Of a DNA stretch of 64,000 bases, positions 32,875 through 41,583 are shown in pieces (within the stretch, counting starts at the first letter, position 1; every line of letters begins with the position of its first letter). The position numbers and the translations under genes are program-made. Under the pieces are notes generated by a model. It saw only the letters and a list, made by a program, of their open reading frames with translations. It was not told the DNA's origin and did not search any database. The stretch lies in contig NZ_FMHI01000018.1 of the NCBI RefSeq assembly GCF_900090145.1, positions 62,001 to 126,000 on the forward strand, read 5' to 3'. The stretch comes from Streptomyces sp. WMMB 322. GTDB taxonomy: Bacteria > Actinomycetota > Actinomycetes > Streptomycetales > Streptomycetaceae.

Positions 32875-35800
32875 CCCGCGCTCCCCGGGCTGGAGTGCCA
32901 GAGCTTGCGCAGGGCGTTCGGAGAGCCGGCGGCATCACCGGGCGGACGAAGATCCGCCCAAGGGTGCATCTCGTAGCCCTTGGCCACCTCGACGGTGCGG
33001 CCGCCGGAGCCGCTGCCCCCGCTCCGGGCCTCGCCCTGGCCCTGCCCCTGGCCGCTCTCCTGCGTCTGCCCGGTTTCCTGCTCCGGTCCGGGCCTGCCCG
33101 GCGGCTCCGCCAGCCGGGCCGTGACCGCGTCCAGGCCGCCGGTGCGGCGCAGTTCGGCCAGCTCGGCCAGATCCCATGCCGCCGAACCGACCACGCTGAG
33201 GCTGCGCGGACCGCGCCGCTGCACCACTCCCCGCACCAGCAGCAGCCAGGAGTGGAAGACGGTGTGCGCGCAGGCGGCATGACTGTCGTCGAAGAAGGCG
33301 AGGTCGACCAGGCCGGTGCCGTCGTCGAGGGTGCTGAAGATGACGCGCCGCCCGGAGCGGATCGGCGGGGTCTGGGTCGCCGCCTTGGCCCCCGCGACCA
33401 GAACCGTCTCGCCGTGCCGCGCGTCGCGCAGCGCACGCGCGGAGTACGCGCCCAACTCCCGCAGGAAGGCGGTGTGATCGTCCATGAGGTGCCGGGAGGT
33501 GTCCATGCCGAGTACGCCGAGTTCCGCTCCCAGCCGCTCGTCCGCGTCGAGGTCGGGAAGCCCGGCCGGCTCGGGGGCGGCGGCGCCTTTCGCCAGATGG
33601 TCCAGTGCCATCTGCCCCTCGCGGGCACCGGACCGGCCGCGCTGCTGACGGTGGAGTTCGGCGATCTGCAGCAGCAGATCGCGGCGGTTGCCGCCGGGGG
33701 CGAAGGCGTCCAGGGCCCCCACCCGCGCGAGTCCTTCGGCCACGGGGCGCGGCGGCCGCGCCCGGCGCCAGAGGTCCGCCAGCGAGTCGTAGGGCTGCCC
33801 GGCGGCGATGCGCTCCGCGTCCGCCTCACTGATGCCCTGCACATCGGAGAGGGCGAGGCGGAGCCCCCACCGGAGCCGTTCCGGCGGAGGGCCGGGAAGC
33901 TCCGGGAGATCCGCCGGGAGATCCGGAAGATGCGGGACCTCCGGAAGGCCAGGGAGGTCCGGAAGGTCAGAGTGCCCGTGGGAGGGTTCCGGGGCGTTCG
34001 CGGCACCGTCCCCAACACCCTTGGAATCAGACACCAGTTCGATGCTATAGCCGACCGAGGACCGGTTCACATCCAGCGGCAGCACCGGCACCCCGCGCCT
34101 GCGCGCGTCCGCCAGCAGCAGCCTCTTGGGGTACATCCCCGGATCGTGCTCCAGCACTCCCGCGTAAAAGGCCGCCGGATGGTGGGCTTTCAGCCACGCC
34201 GACTGATACGTCGGCACGGCGAAGGCGACGGCGTGCGCCTTGCAGAAGCCGTAGGAGCCGAACGCCTCCACGATCTCCCAGGTGCGTCCGACGGCCTCGG
34301 CCCCGTACCCGCGCCGGGACGCCTCCTGCGTGAACCAGGCCCGCACCCTCCCCTGCCGCTCGCCGTCCGAGAGCGCACGCCGCGCCTCGTCGGCCATGGC
34401 ACGGCCGCATCCGGTCATGACGGACAGGATCTCGATGATCTGCTCGTGGAAGACCACGACGCCGAACGTCTCGCGCAGCACCGGCTCCAGGTCCGGGTGC
34501 GGATACACGGCGGGCCGCCGTCCGTGCCGCGCCTCGATGAACGGCCGCACCATGTCGGCGACGACCGGCCCCGGACGGAACAGCGAGATGTCGACGACGA
34601 GATGGTGGAAGTTCTCCGGCTGCAGCCGCCCCACCAGGTCGCGCTGGCCCGGCGATTCGATCTGGAAGCAGCCGAGCGTCTCGGCGGAGCGGATCAGCTC
34701 GTACGTCTGCGGGTCGCCCTCGGGCACCTCGTCCAGCGCGACATGGCCGCCGCCGGTCCGCTCGATCTCCGCGACCGCGTGCGCCATCGCGGACTGCATC
34801 CGCACCCCCAGCACATCCAGCTTGAGCAGCCCCAGCTCCTCCACGTCGTCCTTGTCGAACTGCGACATCGCGATGGGTGCGCTCCCCGACCCGGGAGGGC
34901 TGAGGGGCACCTCGCCGCTGGTGGGCACGACGGGCGTACGGGCACGCAGCGAGGAGTCCGAGAGCAGCACCCCGCACGGATGCATGGCGATGCCACGGGG
35001 CAGCGCGTCCAGCGACTCGACCAGGTCCCAGAAGCGGGGCCCGTACTTCTCGGCGTCCACACCGCGCAGTTCGGGGAGTTCGTCGAGGGCGGCACGCGCG
35101 TCGCGTGCCCGGATGTGCGGGAACGACTTCGCGAGCCGGTCGGTCTCGGCGGGGTCGATGCTCAGGGCCGCGCCCACGTCGCGGATGGCGTGCCGCACCC
35201 GGTAGGTCTCCGGCATGGCGACGGCGGCGACGCGCTCCTCGCCGAAGCGGTCGAAGACGGCGCGGTAGACCTCCAGCCTGCGTGCCGACTCCACGTCGAT
35301 GTCGATGTCCGGCAGGGTGGCGCGGCGCGGCGAGAGGAACCGCTCCATGAGCAGGCCGTGTTCGAGGGGATCGGCCTGTGCGATGCCCAGCAGATGGTTG
35401 ACCAGCGATCCGGCGCCCGAGCCGCGCGCCGCGACCCGCACGCCCATCGCCCGTGCGTCCTCCACGACTTGCGCGACGGTGAGGAAGTAGGAGGAGAAGC
35501 CGAGCCCTTCGATGATCCGCAGCTCGTGTTCGAGTCTCTCCCAGCGCTCCCGCTGCTCCTCGTAACGCCGTGCGACCATCCCGGCCGCACACCGCGAACG
35601 CAGCACGCGCTCCGCGCTCCTGCCCCCGCCCGCGCCGACCAGCCACGGTTCGGGGAAGTGCACACGCCCGATGCCGATGTCGTACTCCGGGTCGACGCGG
35701 CAGCTCCCGGCGGTCTCCTCGGTCAGCGTCAGCAGCCGGTTCGCCGTGTCGCTCCGGTAGCCCGCGGCATGAGCGATGCGCTCCGCGGCCGCCGCCATGG

Positions 35801-36596
35801 CCTCCGGGCCCTTGAGCCACCGCTCGCCGCCGTCCAGTCCCTTCCGTGGGTCGACGGGGACGAGGCGGCGCGCCGCGTCCAGCACGTCGGCGACCGGACC
35901 CTGGCCGGGGTCGGCATAGCGCACCCCGTTGGCCAGTACGGGCTTGATCCCCTCCGCGGCCGCGAGACCCAGCATCCGCGCGGACTCCCGCGTCGGTACG
36001 TGCGCACCGGCCTCCAGGCGCAGCGCCTGCGTACCGAAGATCTCCCGCCAGCCGTCCAGTTGCCGTGCCGCGCGGTCGGGGCGTCCGGCGGCGAGCGACC
36101 GGCCGACGTCGGAGTCGGGGCCGAGCAGCACGGTCAGCACGTCCTGGTGCAGACCCGCTCCGGACGCCGGCGCCCCTCCCACCGCGGCCAGGTCCTCCCA
36201 CTCCAGGCGGGGGCGCTCGCCGCCGGAGGCGTGGGCCGCCGTGACCAGACGGCACAGCCGCTCCCATCCCGCTGCGCCCTGCCCGGCGAGGAAGACGACG
36301 CGCTGGGCCGATTCGTCGATGAAGGCCCCGCCTCTGACGGGGGTACGGCGCCGGCGCACCGCGCTCCTGCTCTCCGGGCGCTCCGCCACGGCCAGATCCA
36401 CCCCGTACACCGGGCGCACTCCGGCGCCGGCGCTCGCGCGGGCGAAGCGGACCGCTCCGGCGAGGGTGTCCCGGTCGGTGAGCGCGACCGCGTCCATGCC
36501 GCGCTCGGCGGCGCGTTCGGCCAGGGTCTCGGGGTGCGAGGCCCCGTATCTCATGGAGAATCCGGAGGCGACGTGCAGATGCACGAATCCCGGCAT
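32871..36596 (-). CDS. dnaE2: Error-prone DNA polymerase III alpha subunit
   Basis: A 1,241-residue C-family polymerase. The PHP domain starts FVHLHVASGFSMRYGASHPE. The palm has the catalytic acids in LPDIDIDVE and LLKLDVLG, and GSYGFCKAHAVAFAVPTYQS and DVNRSSVGY follow. HhH and OB domains come after. It carries out translesion synthesis in SOS mutagenesis with ImuB. The ATG at 36596 follows AGGAGG at 8 nt. A perfect LexA box sits 70 bp upstream. Two oddities are a Leu/Pro-rich insertion of about 25 residues before the HhH and a Gln/Gly-rich linker before the last 40 residues, which make it longer than the typical 1,050-1,180. Confidence 0.95.
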   Translation of the reverse strand: MPGFVHLHVASGFSMRYGASHPETLAERAAERGMDAVALTDRDTLAGAVRFARASAGAGVRPVYGVDLAVAERPESRSAVRRRRTPVRGGAFIDESAQRVVFLAGQGAAGWERLCRLVTAAHASGGERPRLEWEDLAAVGGAPASGAGLHQDVLTVLLGPDSDVGRSLAAGRPDRAARQLDGWREIFGTQALRLEAGAHVPTRESARMLGLAAAEGIKPVLANGVRYADPGQGPVADVLDAARRLVPVDPRKGLDGGERWLKGPEAMAAAAERIAHAAGYRSDTANRLLTLTEETAGSCRVDPEYDIGIGRVHFPEPWLVGAGGGRSAERVLRSRCAAGMVARRYEEQRERWERLEHELRIIEGLGFSSYFLTVAQVVEDARAMGVRVAARGSGAGSLVNHLLGIAQADPLEHGLLMERFLSPRRATLPDIDIDVESARRLEVYRAVFDRFGEERVAAVAMPETYRVRHAIRDVGAALSIDPAETDRLAKSFPHIRARDARAALDELPELRGVDAEKYGPRFWDLVESLDALPRGIAMHPCGVLLSDSSLRARTPVVPTSGEVPLSPPGSGSAPIAMSQFDKDDVEELGLLKLDVLGVRMQSAMAHAVAEIERTGGGHVALDEVPEGDPQTYELIRSAETLGCFQIESPGQRDLVGRLQPENFHHLVVDISLFRPGPVVADMVRPFIEARHGRRPAVYPHPDLEPVLRETFGVVVFHEQIIEILSVMTGCGRAMADEARRALSDGERQGRVRAWFTQEASRRGYGAEAVGRTWEIVEAFGSYGFCKAHAVAFAVPTYQSAWLKAHHPAAFYAGVLEHDPGMYPKRLLLADARRRGVPVLPLDVNRSSVGYSIELVSDSKGVGDGAANAPEPSHGHSDLPDLPGLPEVPHLPDLPADLPELPGPPPERLRWGLRLALSDVQGISEADAERIAAGQPYDSLADLWRRARPPRPVAEGLARVGALDAFAPGGNRRDLLLQIAELHRQQRGRSGAREGQMALDHLAKGAAAPEPAGLPDLDADERLGAELGVLGMDTSRHLMDDHTAFLRELGAYSARALRDARHGETVLVAGAKAATQTPPIRSGRRVIFSTLDDGTGLVDLAFFDDSHAACAHTVFHSWLLLVRGVVQRRGPRSLSVVGSAAWDLAELAELRRTGGLDAVTARLAEPPGRPGPEQETGQTQESGQGQGQGEARSGGSGSGGRTVEVAKGYEMHPWADLRPPGDAAGSPNALRKLWHSSPGSAG
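33881..33970. repeat. Degenerate tandem repeat inside dnaE2 encoding Leu-Pro repeats
   Basis: Repeated GGGAGATCCGG/GGACCTCCGG-like units encode DLPDLPGLPEVPHLPDLP. The repeated stretch is inserted in a loop of the polymerase between the DVNRSSVGY region and the HhH domain. In related DnaE2 proteins, as I recall them, this loop is short. Confidence 0.6.
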
Positions 36597-36665
36597 CGCA
36601 CACACCTCCTGCCGCATCCGCACCTCTGCCCGTCCTCGGGTACACACCCACCATAGACCAGTCTG

Positions 36666-36681
36666 TCGAACTTGCGTTCGA
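36666..36681. promoter_or_regulatory. LexA (SOS) box upstream of dnaE2
   Basis: TCGAAC-TTGC-GTTCGA is an exact match to the actinobacterial SOS consensus TCGAAC-N4-GTTCGA. It lies 70-85 bp upstream of the dnaE2 start, and overlaps the expected -35 region of a leftward promoter with TATGGT as -10 (on the minus strand, near 36650). DNA-damage induction of dnaE2 and imuB follows from this. Confidence 0.9.
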
Positions 36682-36857
36682 ACAGGGTGTGTGACGTCTC
36701 TCCGCAGCTCAGCGACGGTACGCGGCAGTCCGCACCGGGCCCGTGGACACCGGCCGGGCAGGGTGTGCGAACCGCCCCTCCGGGCGCGCCACGCCGAGGT
36801 TCCGCGCTGGGGTTCCGCGCTGGGAGAACCACCCCTCGCCCGCCCGGTTGCCCGGCC

Positions 36858-37715
36858 ATGCTGAGCCGCATGACCCGACAAGCCGGACGCGTAGCGGTGC
36901 TCTCGGACATCCACGGCGTCCTCCCCGCCCTGGAAGCGGTGCTCGCCGAGCCGGGCGTGCGGACGGCCGATCACGTCGTCCTCACCGGAGACCACCTCGC
37001 CGGTCCTCAGCCGCTCGAGACCCTGGAGCTGCTGCGCGGACTGGGCGACCGCGCGGTGTGGGTGCGGGGCAACGCCGACCGGGAGCCGGCCGAACTCCGC
37101 GACGCAGCCGTACGCGGCGCGGGCGAGGGCGAGGGCGGGGAGAGCGGGAACAGCGGGGACGAGGAGCGGCGCGAGCGGGCGGAGCAGCACGGCGCGCCCT
37201 TCGCCATCGACCTGTGGGCCGCGGGCCTGCTGAGCGAAACGGATGCCCGGTTCCTTGCAGGGCTGCCGCGAACCGCACGGCTGGAGGTCGACGGGCTCGG
37301 CCCTGTGCTCTTCTGCCATGCCACACCTCGCGACGACGCCGAAGTGGTGCTGGCCGACTCCGGCTCCGAACGCTGGGCCGAGGTGCTGTCAGGCGTGGAC
37401 ACCGATGTGCGGACCGTGGTGTGCGGCCACACCCACATGCCGTTCGTCCGGATCGTTCAGGGCCTGCTGGTGGTCAACCCGGGGAGCGTGGGAATGCCGT
37501 ACGGACGCCCCGGCGCACACTGGGCCCTGCTCGGTCCCGGCGACTCCGTGACGCTGCGGCGGACCACGTACGACTACGCGGCCGCCTGCGCCCGCATCGC
37601 CGCCGAGTCCGCGTACGAGGGAGCCGCGGCGTGGGCGGACGAGTACGTGCACGCGCGCAACAGCGCCGAGGACGCCCTCGCCGCGTTCGGACCGCTCGAC
37701 GGCCGTGCACGGTGA
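36858..37715 (+). CDS. Metallophosphoesterase (calcineurin-like, YfcE/diadenosine type)
   Basis: A 285-residue phosphoesterase. The dimetal motifs are present: VLSDIHGVLPALEAVL (D-x-H), VLTGDHLAGPQ (GD), WVRGNADRE (GNxD), and CGHTHMPF near residue 195 plus VNPGSVGMPYG. This matches the MJ0936/YfcE group of small metallo-phosphodiesterases. An acidic loop rich in Gly and Glu (about residues 90-115) is inserted between the GNAD and the following helix. The start ATG (36858 or 36870) is uncertain, as no ribosome site is visible. The gene is transcribed away from dnaE2, and its promoter must lie close to the SOS box. Confidence 0.9.
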   Translation: MLSRMTRQAGRVAVLSDIHGVLPALEAVLAEPGVRTADHVVLTGDHLAGPQPLETLELLRGLGDRAVWVRGNADREPAELRDAAVRGAGEGEGGESGNSGDEERRERAEQHGAPFAIDLWAAGLLSETDARFLAGLPRTARLEVDGLGPVLFCHATPRDDAEVVLADSGSERWAEVLSGVDTDVRTVVCGHTHMPFVRIVQGLLVVNPGSVGMPYGRPGAHWALLGPGDSVTLRRTTYDYAAACARIAAESAYEGAAAWADEYVHARNSAEDALAAFGPLDGRAR

Positions 37716-37862
37716 TCTCCCGCCACGTGTGACCGATGTCAAAGAAGTGGCCGATCGTAGCGGGGGCAGGGCAGGGTAGAAGAGCCAGCGCCCGGCCCGT
37801 GCCGCCCCGCGGACAGGCAGGGCCCGGACCCACTCGCACAGGACATGCACAGAAGGAGCCCC

Positions 37863-38885
37863 ATGAGGATCGGGATCGTCGGAGCGACCGGCCAGGTCGG
37901 CAGCGTGATGCGGGAGATTCTGGCCGAGCGGAAACTCCCCGTCGAACAGCTGCGTCTGTTCGCCTCCGCCCGTTCCGCCGGGCGCACGCTCCCCTGGCAG
38001 GACGGCGAGATCACCGTGGAGGACGCGGCCGCGGCCGACTACTCCGGACTGGACATCGTGCTCTTCTCCGCCGGGGGTTCGACGTCGAAGGCCATCGCCG
38101 AGAAGGTCGCCTCCCAGGGGCCGGTCGTCATCGACAACTCCTCGGCCTGGCGGCTCGACCCCGAAGTCCCGCTCGTCGTCTCCGAGGTGAACCCGGACGC
38201 GGCGAGGCAGCGCCCGAAGGGCATCATCGCCAACCCGAACTGCACCACGATGGCCGCCATGCCCGTGCTGCGCCCGCTGCACGACGAGGCCGGGCTGACG
38301 GGCCTGGTCGTCGCCACCTACCAGGCGGTCTCCGGCAGCGGACTGGCCGGCGTCGCCGAGTTGAACGAGCAGGCCGGCAAGGCTGTCGAGTCCGATGCCA
38401 CCAGGCTGACCTTCGGCGGGGACGCCGTGGACTTCCCCGAGCCGGACAAGTACGAGCGCCCGATCGCGTTCAACGTGCTTCCGATGGCCGGTTCCATCGT
38501 CGACGACGGCCTCGACGAGACGGACGAGGAGCAGAAGCTCCGCAACGAGAGCCGCAAGATCCTCGACATCCCCGGCCTGAAGGTGTCGGGCACCTGCGTG
38601 CGCGTGCCTGTCTTCACCGGTCACTCCCTCCAGGTCAACGCCCGGTTCGAGCGGGCGATCACGCCGGAGCGCGCGCGTGAACTGCTGGCGTCGGCACCGG
38701 GTGTGGAGCTCTCCGACATCCCCACGCCGCTCCAGGCCGCGGGCAAGGACGCGAGCTACGTCGGGCGCATCCGCACCGACGAGACCGCGGAGAACGGCCT
38801 TGCGCTCTTCCTCTCCAACGACAACCTCCGCAAGGGGGCGGCGCTGAACGCCGTGCAGATCGCGGAGCTGGTAGCCGCCGAGTGA
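37863..38885 (+). CDS. asd: Aspartate-semialdehyde dehydrogenase
   Basis: A 340-residue enzyme converting aspartyl phosphate to aspartate semialdehyde, for lysine, diaminopimelate, threonine and methionine synthesis. The NADP site is IGIVGATGQVGSVM near the start, the catalytic Cys lies in IIANPNCTTMA, and the His in CVRVPVFTGHSLQVNARF. The length is the usual one. The ATG at 37863 has AAGGAG 5 nt upstream. A strong hairpin terminates it at 38942. No lysC is adjacent, unlike in many actinobacteria where lysC-asd are one operon, so this may be an additional or separately located copy. Confidence 0.95.
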   Translation: MRIGIVGATGQVGSVMREILAERKLPVEQLRLFASARSAGRTLPWQDGEITVEDAAAADYSGLDIVLFSAGGSTSKAIAEKVASQGPVVIDNSSAWRLDPEVPLVVSEVNPDAARQRPKGIIANPNCTTMAAMPVLRPLHDEAGLTGLVVATYQAVSGSGLAGVAELNEQAGKAVESDATRLTFGGDAVDFPEPDKYERPIAFNVLPMAGSIVDDGLDETDEEQKLRNESRKILDIPGLKVSGTCVRVPVFTGHSLQVNARFERAITPERARELLASAPGVELSDIPTPLQAAGKDASYVGRIRTDETAENGLALFLSNDNLRKGAALNAVQIAELVAAE

Positions 38886-38941
38886 GGCGATGAGCGCGGC
38901 GCCCCGGCGAAGGACTTCCGGGGCGTGCGGACATCACACGA

Positions 38942-38972
38942 CGGAACCCCCGGGCACCGCCCGGGGGTTCCG
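38942..38972. terminator. Bidirectional terminator between asd and the serine protease
   Basis: A 14-bp perfect stem: left arm 38942-38955, loop ACC, right arm 38959-38972, beginning CGGAACCCCCGGGC. It lies 57 bp past the asd stop and 70 bp past the protease stop, which is convergent. No T-run. Confidence 0.88.
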
Positions 38973-39041
38973 CATGTGTGCGACTGTGCCCGTTTCCGGG
39001 CCGGCGCTCAGTGCGAGGTCACACCGCGCGCCTCAGGTGCG

Positions 39042-40109
39042 TCAGGGAAGCTGGGCACCCGTGGCCTCGAGGGCCGTAGTCACCGGCTGGAAGAAGGTCT
39101 CGCCGCCCGAGGAGCAGTCACCGCTGCCGCCGGAGGTCATGCCGAGAGCCTTGTCGCCGGCGAAGAGGGAGCCGCCGCTGTCGCCGGGCTCGGCGCAGAC
39201 GTCGGTCTGGATCAGCCCGTTGACGGTGCCCTCGGGGTACGTGACGGAGGCGTCCACGGCCGTGACCGTGCCCTCATGCACCTGCGTGGTGCTGCCGCTG
39301 CGGGTGACCTGCTGACCGACCTCGGCCTCGGCCGGCCCGCTGATCTCCTGGGTGCCGCCGTCGTAGAGGTTGACGGAGCTGGGGTGGTCGACCTCGGCGG
39401 TGTACGTGGCGATGCCGTAGTCGGCACCCGGGAACTCACCGTCGCCGCTCTTGGCGATCTCCTGGCCGCCCGCGGTGTCGGACCAGCTGGCGATGGCGGT
39501 GGTGCAGTGGCCCGCGGTGAGGAAGGCCGGCTGGCCGTCGAGGGTCACGTTGAAGCCGAGCGAGCAGCGTCCGCCGTCGCCGTGGATGGCGTCGCCACCG
39601 GCGATCCTGGTGGTGTACTTGCCCGAGGTGCGCTTCAGTTCGACCTTGCTGCCCTCGGCCTTGGCTTCCTTCTTCAGCTGCGCGAGGTCGGCGCCCTTGA
39701 CCGTCCTGTCGGCGGTGATGACGACCTTGTTGGTCTTGACGTCCACCATCCGCGCGGTGCCGGCGATCTCCTTCGCGGTGAAGTCGTCCTTGACCGACTT
39801 CAGCTGGGACATCGTGTGCTGGACGATTCTCGCCTCGGCACCCGCCGCCTCGACCTGCTTCTTGGCGTCCTGGTCCGTGACGTTGACGACCAGCTTCTTG
39901 GCCTTCGCGTCGTAGTACGAACCCGCGTCACCCTTGACGTCCGACGTGAGCTTCGTGGCGAGCTTCGAAGCCGACGCGCTGGTCAGGGTCTTGAGACTCG
40001 GCGCGGAGTCTTCCGAGGCGTTCGCTGTCGACAGGGTCACCGATCCGGCGACGAGGGCTGCTACGCCCGCGCCCGCGATGACCATCTGCCGCTTCGATAT
40101 CTTCTTCAA
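39042..40109 (-). CDS. Secreted serine endopeptidase, S1 family (streptogrisin / alpha-lytic type)
   Basis: A 355-residue preproprotein. The TTG at 40109 has GGAGG 7 nt upstream, followed by KKISKRQMVIAGAGVAALVA, a typical signal. A pro-domain of about 130 residues with lysine-rich helices precedes the mature protease, probably cut near TRIAGGDAIHG. The catalytic triad is His in AFLTAGHCTTA, Asp in GADYGIATYT and Ser in EPGDSGGSLFAG. Cysteines in GGRCSLG/AGHC and DVCAEP/GDCSS should form two disulphides. It resembles streptogrisin D/B. It has its own consensus promoter at 40234-40262. Confidence 0.95.
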   Translation of the reverse strand: MKKISKRQMVIAGAGVAALVAGSVTLSTANASEDSAPSLKTLTSASASKLATKLTSDVKGDAGSYYDAKAKKLVVNVTDQDAKKQVEAAGAEARIVQHTMSQLKSVKDDFTAKEIAGTARMVDVKTNKVVITADRTVKGADLAQLKKEAKAEGSKVELKRTSGKYTTRIAGGDAIHGDGGRCSLGFNVTLDGQPAFLTAGHCTTAIASWSDTAGGQEIAKSGDGEFPGADYGIATYTAEVDHPSSVNLYDGGTQEISGPAEAEVGQQVTRSGSTTQVHEGTVTAVDASVTYPEGTVNGLIQTDVCAEPGDSGGSLFAGDKALGMTSGGSGDCSSGGETFFQPVTTALEATGAQLP

Positions 40110-40233
40110 CTCTGAACCTCCAGTGGGGGGTTGAGGCCGCCCTTCGTGTTCCCGGGAGACGGCCCCGGAGGAAGTACGGACGCGCCCTTCGCCGAACGGA
40201 GGAAGTCACGTCCATGCCAACCCGTACGCATGA

Positions 40234-40262
40234 GTATTACGAGGATTGCTCTTTCCGCACAA
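40234..40262 (-). promoter_or_regulatory. Predicted sigma-70 type promoter of the serine protease
   Basis: On the minus strand TTGTGC (40262-40257), a 17-bp spacer, then TAATAC (40239-40234). The predicted start is near 40227, giving a leader of about 118 nt before the TTG start. It is the best -35/-10 match seen in this half of the window. Confidence 0.7.
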
Positions 40263-40320
40263 GGCCGAGTAAGCGCCATCCGGTGAAAAGCCGGACCGTT
40301 GCAGGTCGGCCGTACACAGC

Positions 40321-40354
40321 GCAACTCGTCGCGTCGGCGCCGTAATCGAGTTGC
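40321..40354. promoter_or_regulatory. Inverted repeat upstream of the protease promoter
   Basis: GCAACTCG (40321-40328) and CGAGTTGC (40347-40354) are perfect inverted 8-mers, 18 bp apart. The centre-to-centre distance of 26 bp fits two faces of helix for a dimer of dimers. It lies 59-92 bp upstream of the protease -35 box, a position expected for an activator. The binding protein is unknown. Confidence 0.45.
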
Positions 40355-41017
40355 AAGGGGCGACAAGGGAGCATCATGCCCTCAACTGGCACAACAAGCG
40401 CACTTGTCCCGTTCTGTCCATCGATTCCTGTTTGATGCGCCGGATTTCGCCGAGGGCTCCGCAGTGAAAGCAGAAAATGATTCGGAAAACTCCGCGAGTT
40501 GAGTTTCCCGGTGCCTCCCGGCGGGTTCCCGTGAATTCCGGCCGCCGGCACTCCGGGCCCGATCGACGAGCGGACCGCGTGCCCCGCTCGCGAAATCGGC
40601 GCCCGCCCACGTCAACAGGCCGCAACCGCCCGCAACATGACCGGCCACCCCCGGAGGGAGAGACCGAACGCCCCTTCCACGCCTCCCTGTTGACCCGTCG
40701 CACAGTGTTTCGTGTGTGTCGGAGGGCGGCATCACACTGGCGACAGTCCACCATGGGGTGCGGCAACGACCCGTACCGTCTGCTCCCGTCCGCACAGCGG
40801 CGGGAGATGCACAACTTGCACACCGTCACCACACGTGCGCCACAGGTTCCTTGACCCGGCGCCATAGGTTCTGCACCAGTACCGTCACGAAACCCGTACC
40901 GGGCAGGTAACCGCTTGGCGCAACATCCGCATCATGGACGACCATAGAGATGCGGACTCCCGGGGGGAGCTGCTCGATGTGACCGCGGACGGACCGCGCA
41001 GAGGAGAGGAGGCGTCC

Positions 41018-41464
41018 ATGGGATCGGTGCGCAAGGCGAGTGCCTGGCTGGGCCTCGTCGACGACAGCGAAATGCGTTACTACGACGACGACTACGCCGA
41101 GGGACCGGAGCCCGGTGACGCCGCCCGCGAGTCCTGGGTCACCGACCCGCGGATCCGGGTGACTGCGGAAGCCGCACAGGACCAGGGCACCCGGATCGCA
41201 ACCGTGACGCCCGACGGGTTCCGTGACGCGCGCGGGATCGGCGAGCTGTTCCGGGACGGCGTTCCCGTCATCATCAACCTGACCATGATGGAGTCCGCGG
41301 ACGCCAAGCGCGTCGTGGACTTCGCCGCCGGCCTCACCTTCGGGCTGCGCGGGTCCATCGAGCGTGTGGCGACGCGCGTGTTCCTGCTGACGCCCGACGA
41401 CTACAGGATCGTCGGCGGCGAGAACCGCCGCGCCGCAGAGGGCGGCTTCTTCAACCAGAGTTGA
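41018..41464 (+). CDS. SepF family cell-division protein (paralogue)
   Basis: A 148-residue SepF-type protein. The N-terminus MGSVRKASAWLGLVDDSEMR is the membrane-binding amphipathic helix, followed by an acidic linker (YYDDDYAEG). The SepF fold comes next with ATVTPDGFRDARGIGELFRD and the hallmark VIINLTMMESADAKRVVDFA, AGLTFGLRGSIERVATRVFL. SepF tethers FtsZ to the membrane. In S. coelicolor three sepF paralogues exist; this locus corresponds, from memory, to SCO1749, away from the division cluster. The ATG at 41018 with GAGGAGG upstream is far better than an upstream ATG at 40934, which would add a 28-residue non-family segment. Confidence 0.93.
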   Translation: MGSVRKASAWLGLVDDSEMRYYDDDYAEGPEPGDAARESWVTDPRIRVTAEAAQDQGTRIATVTPDGFRDARGIGELFRDGVPVIINLTMMESADAKRVVDFAAGLTFGLRGSIERVATRVFLLTPDDYRIVGGENRRAAEGGFFNQS

Positions 41465-41583
41465 TCCGGTTCGACCGGAGTTGATCCGGGACGCTCGCCG
41501 AGTCACCGCTCTCCCCCGGCAGTTGGCGCCGAGGGTGGCAGTGCCGTGCCCCTCCGCGCGCCCCGCGTCCGGTAGCGAACGCC

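Larger units (their letters stand above)
40110..41017. other. Long intergenic region with protease promoter and SepF leader, 908 bp
   Basis: This region lies between the leftward protease and rightward sepF paralogue. The left portion (40200-40480) is AT-rich by local standards and holds the protease promoter, a small hairpin (TCCGG-TGAAAAG-CCGGA near 40279) and an 8-bp inverted repeat (40321-40354). The remainder shows no gene-like frame; open frames on both strands lack ribosome sites and have no family character. A regulatory RNA cannot be excluded. Confidence 0.55.

Noticed and set aside
32736..36656. A 1,306-codon open frame antisense to dnaE2
   Set aside because: High-GC DNA opens long frames opposite real genes. 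It lacks a ribosome site and any family motif, and dnaE2 fully explains the sequence.
40374..40865. Open frames on both strands in the protease-SepF gap
   Set aside because: No ribosome sites, no GC-position bias and no family resemblance. Treated as intergenic.
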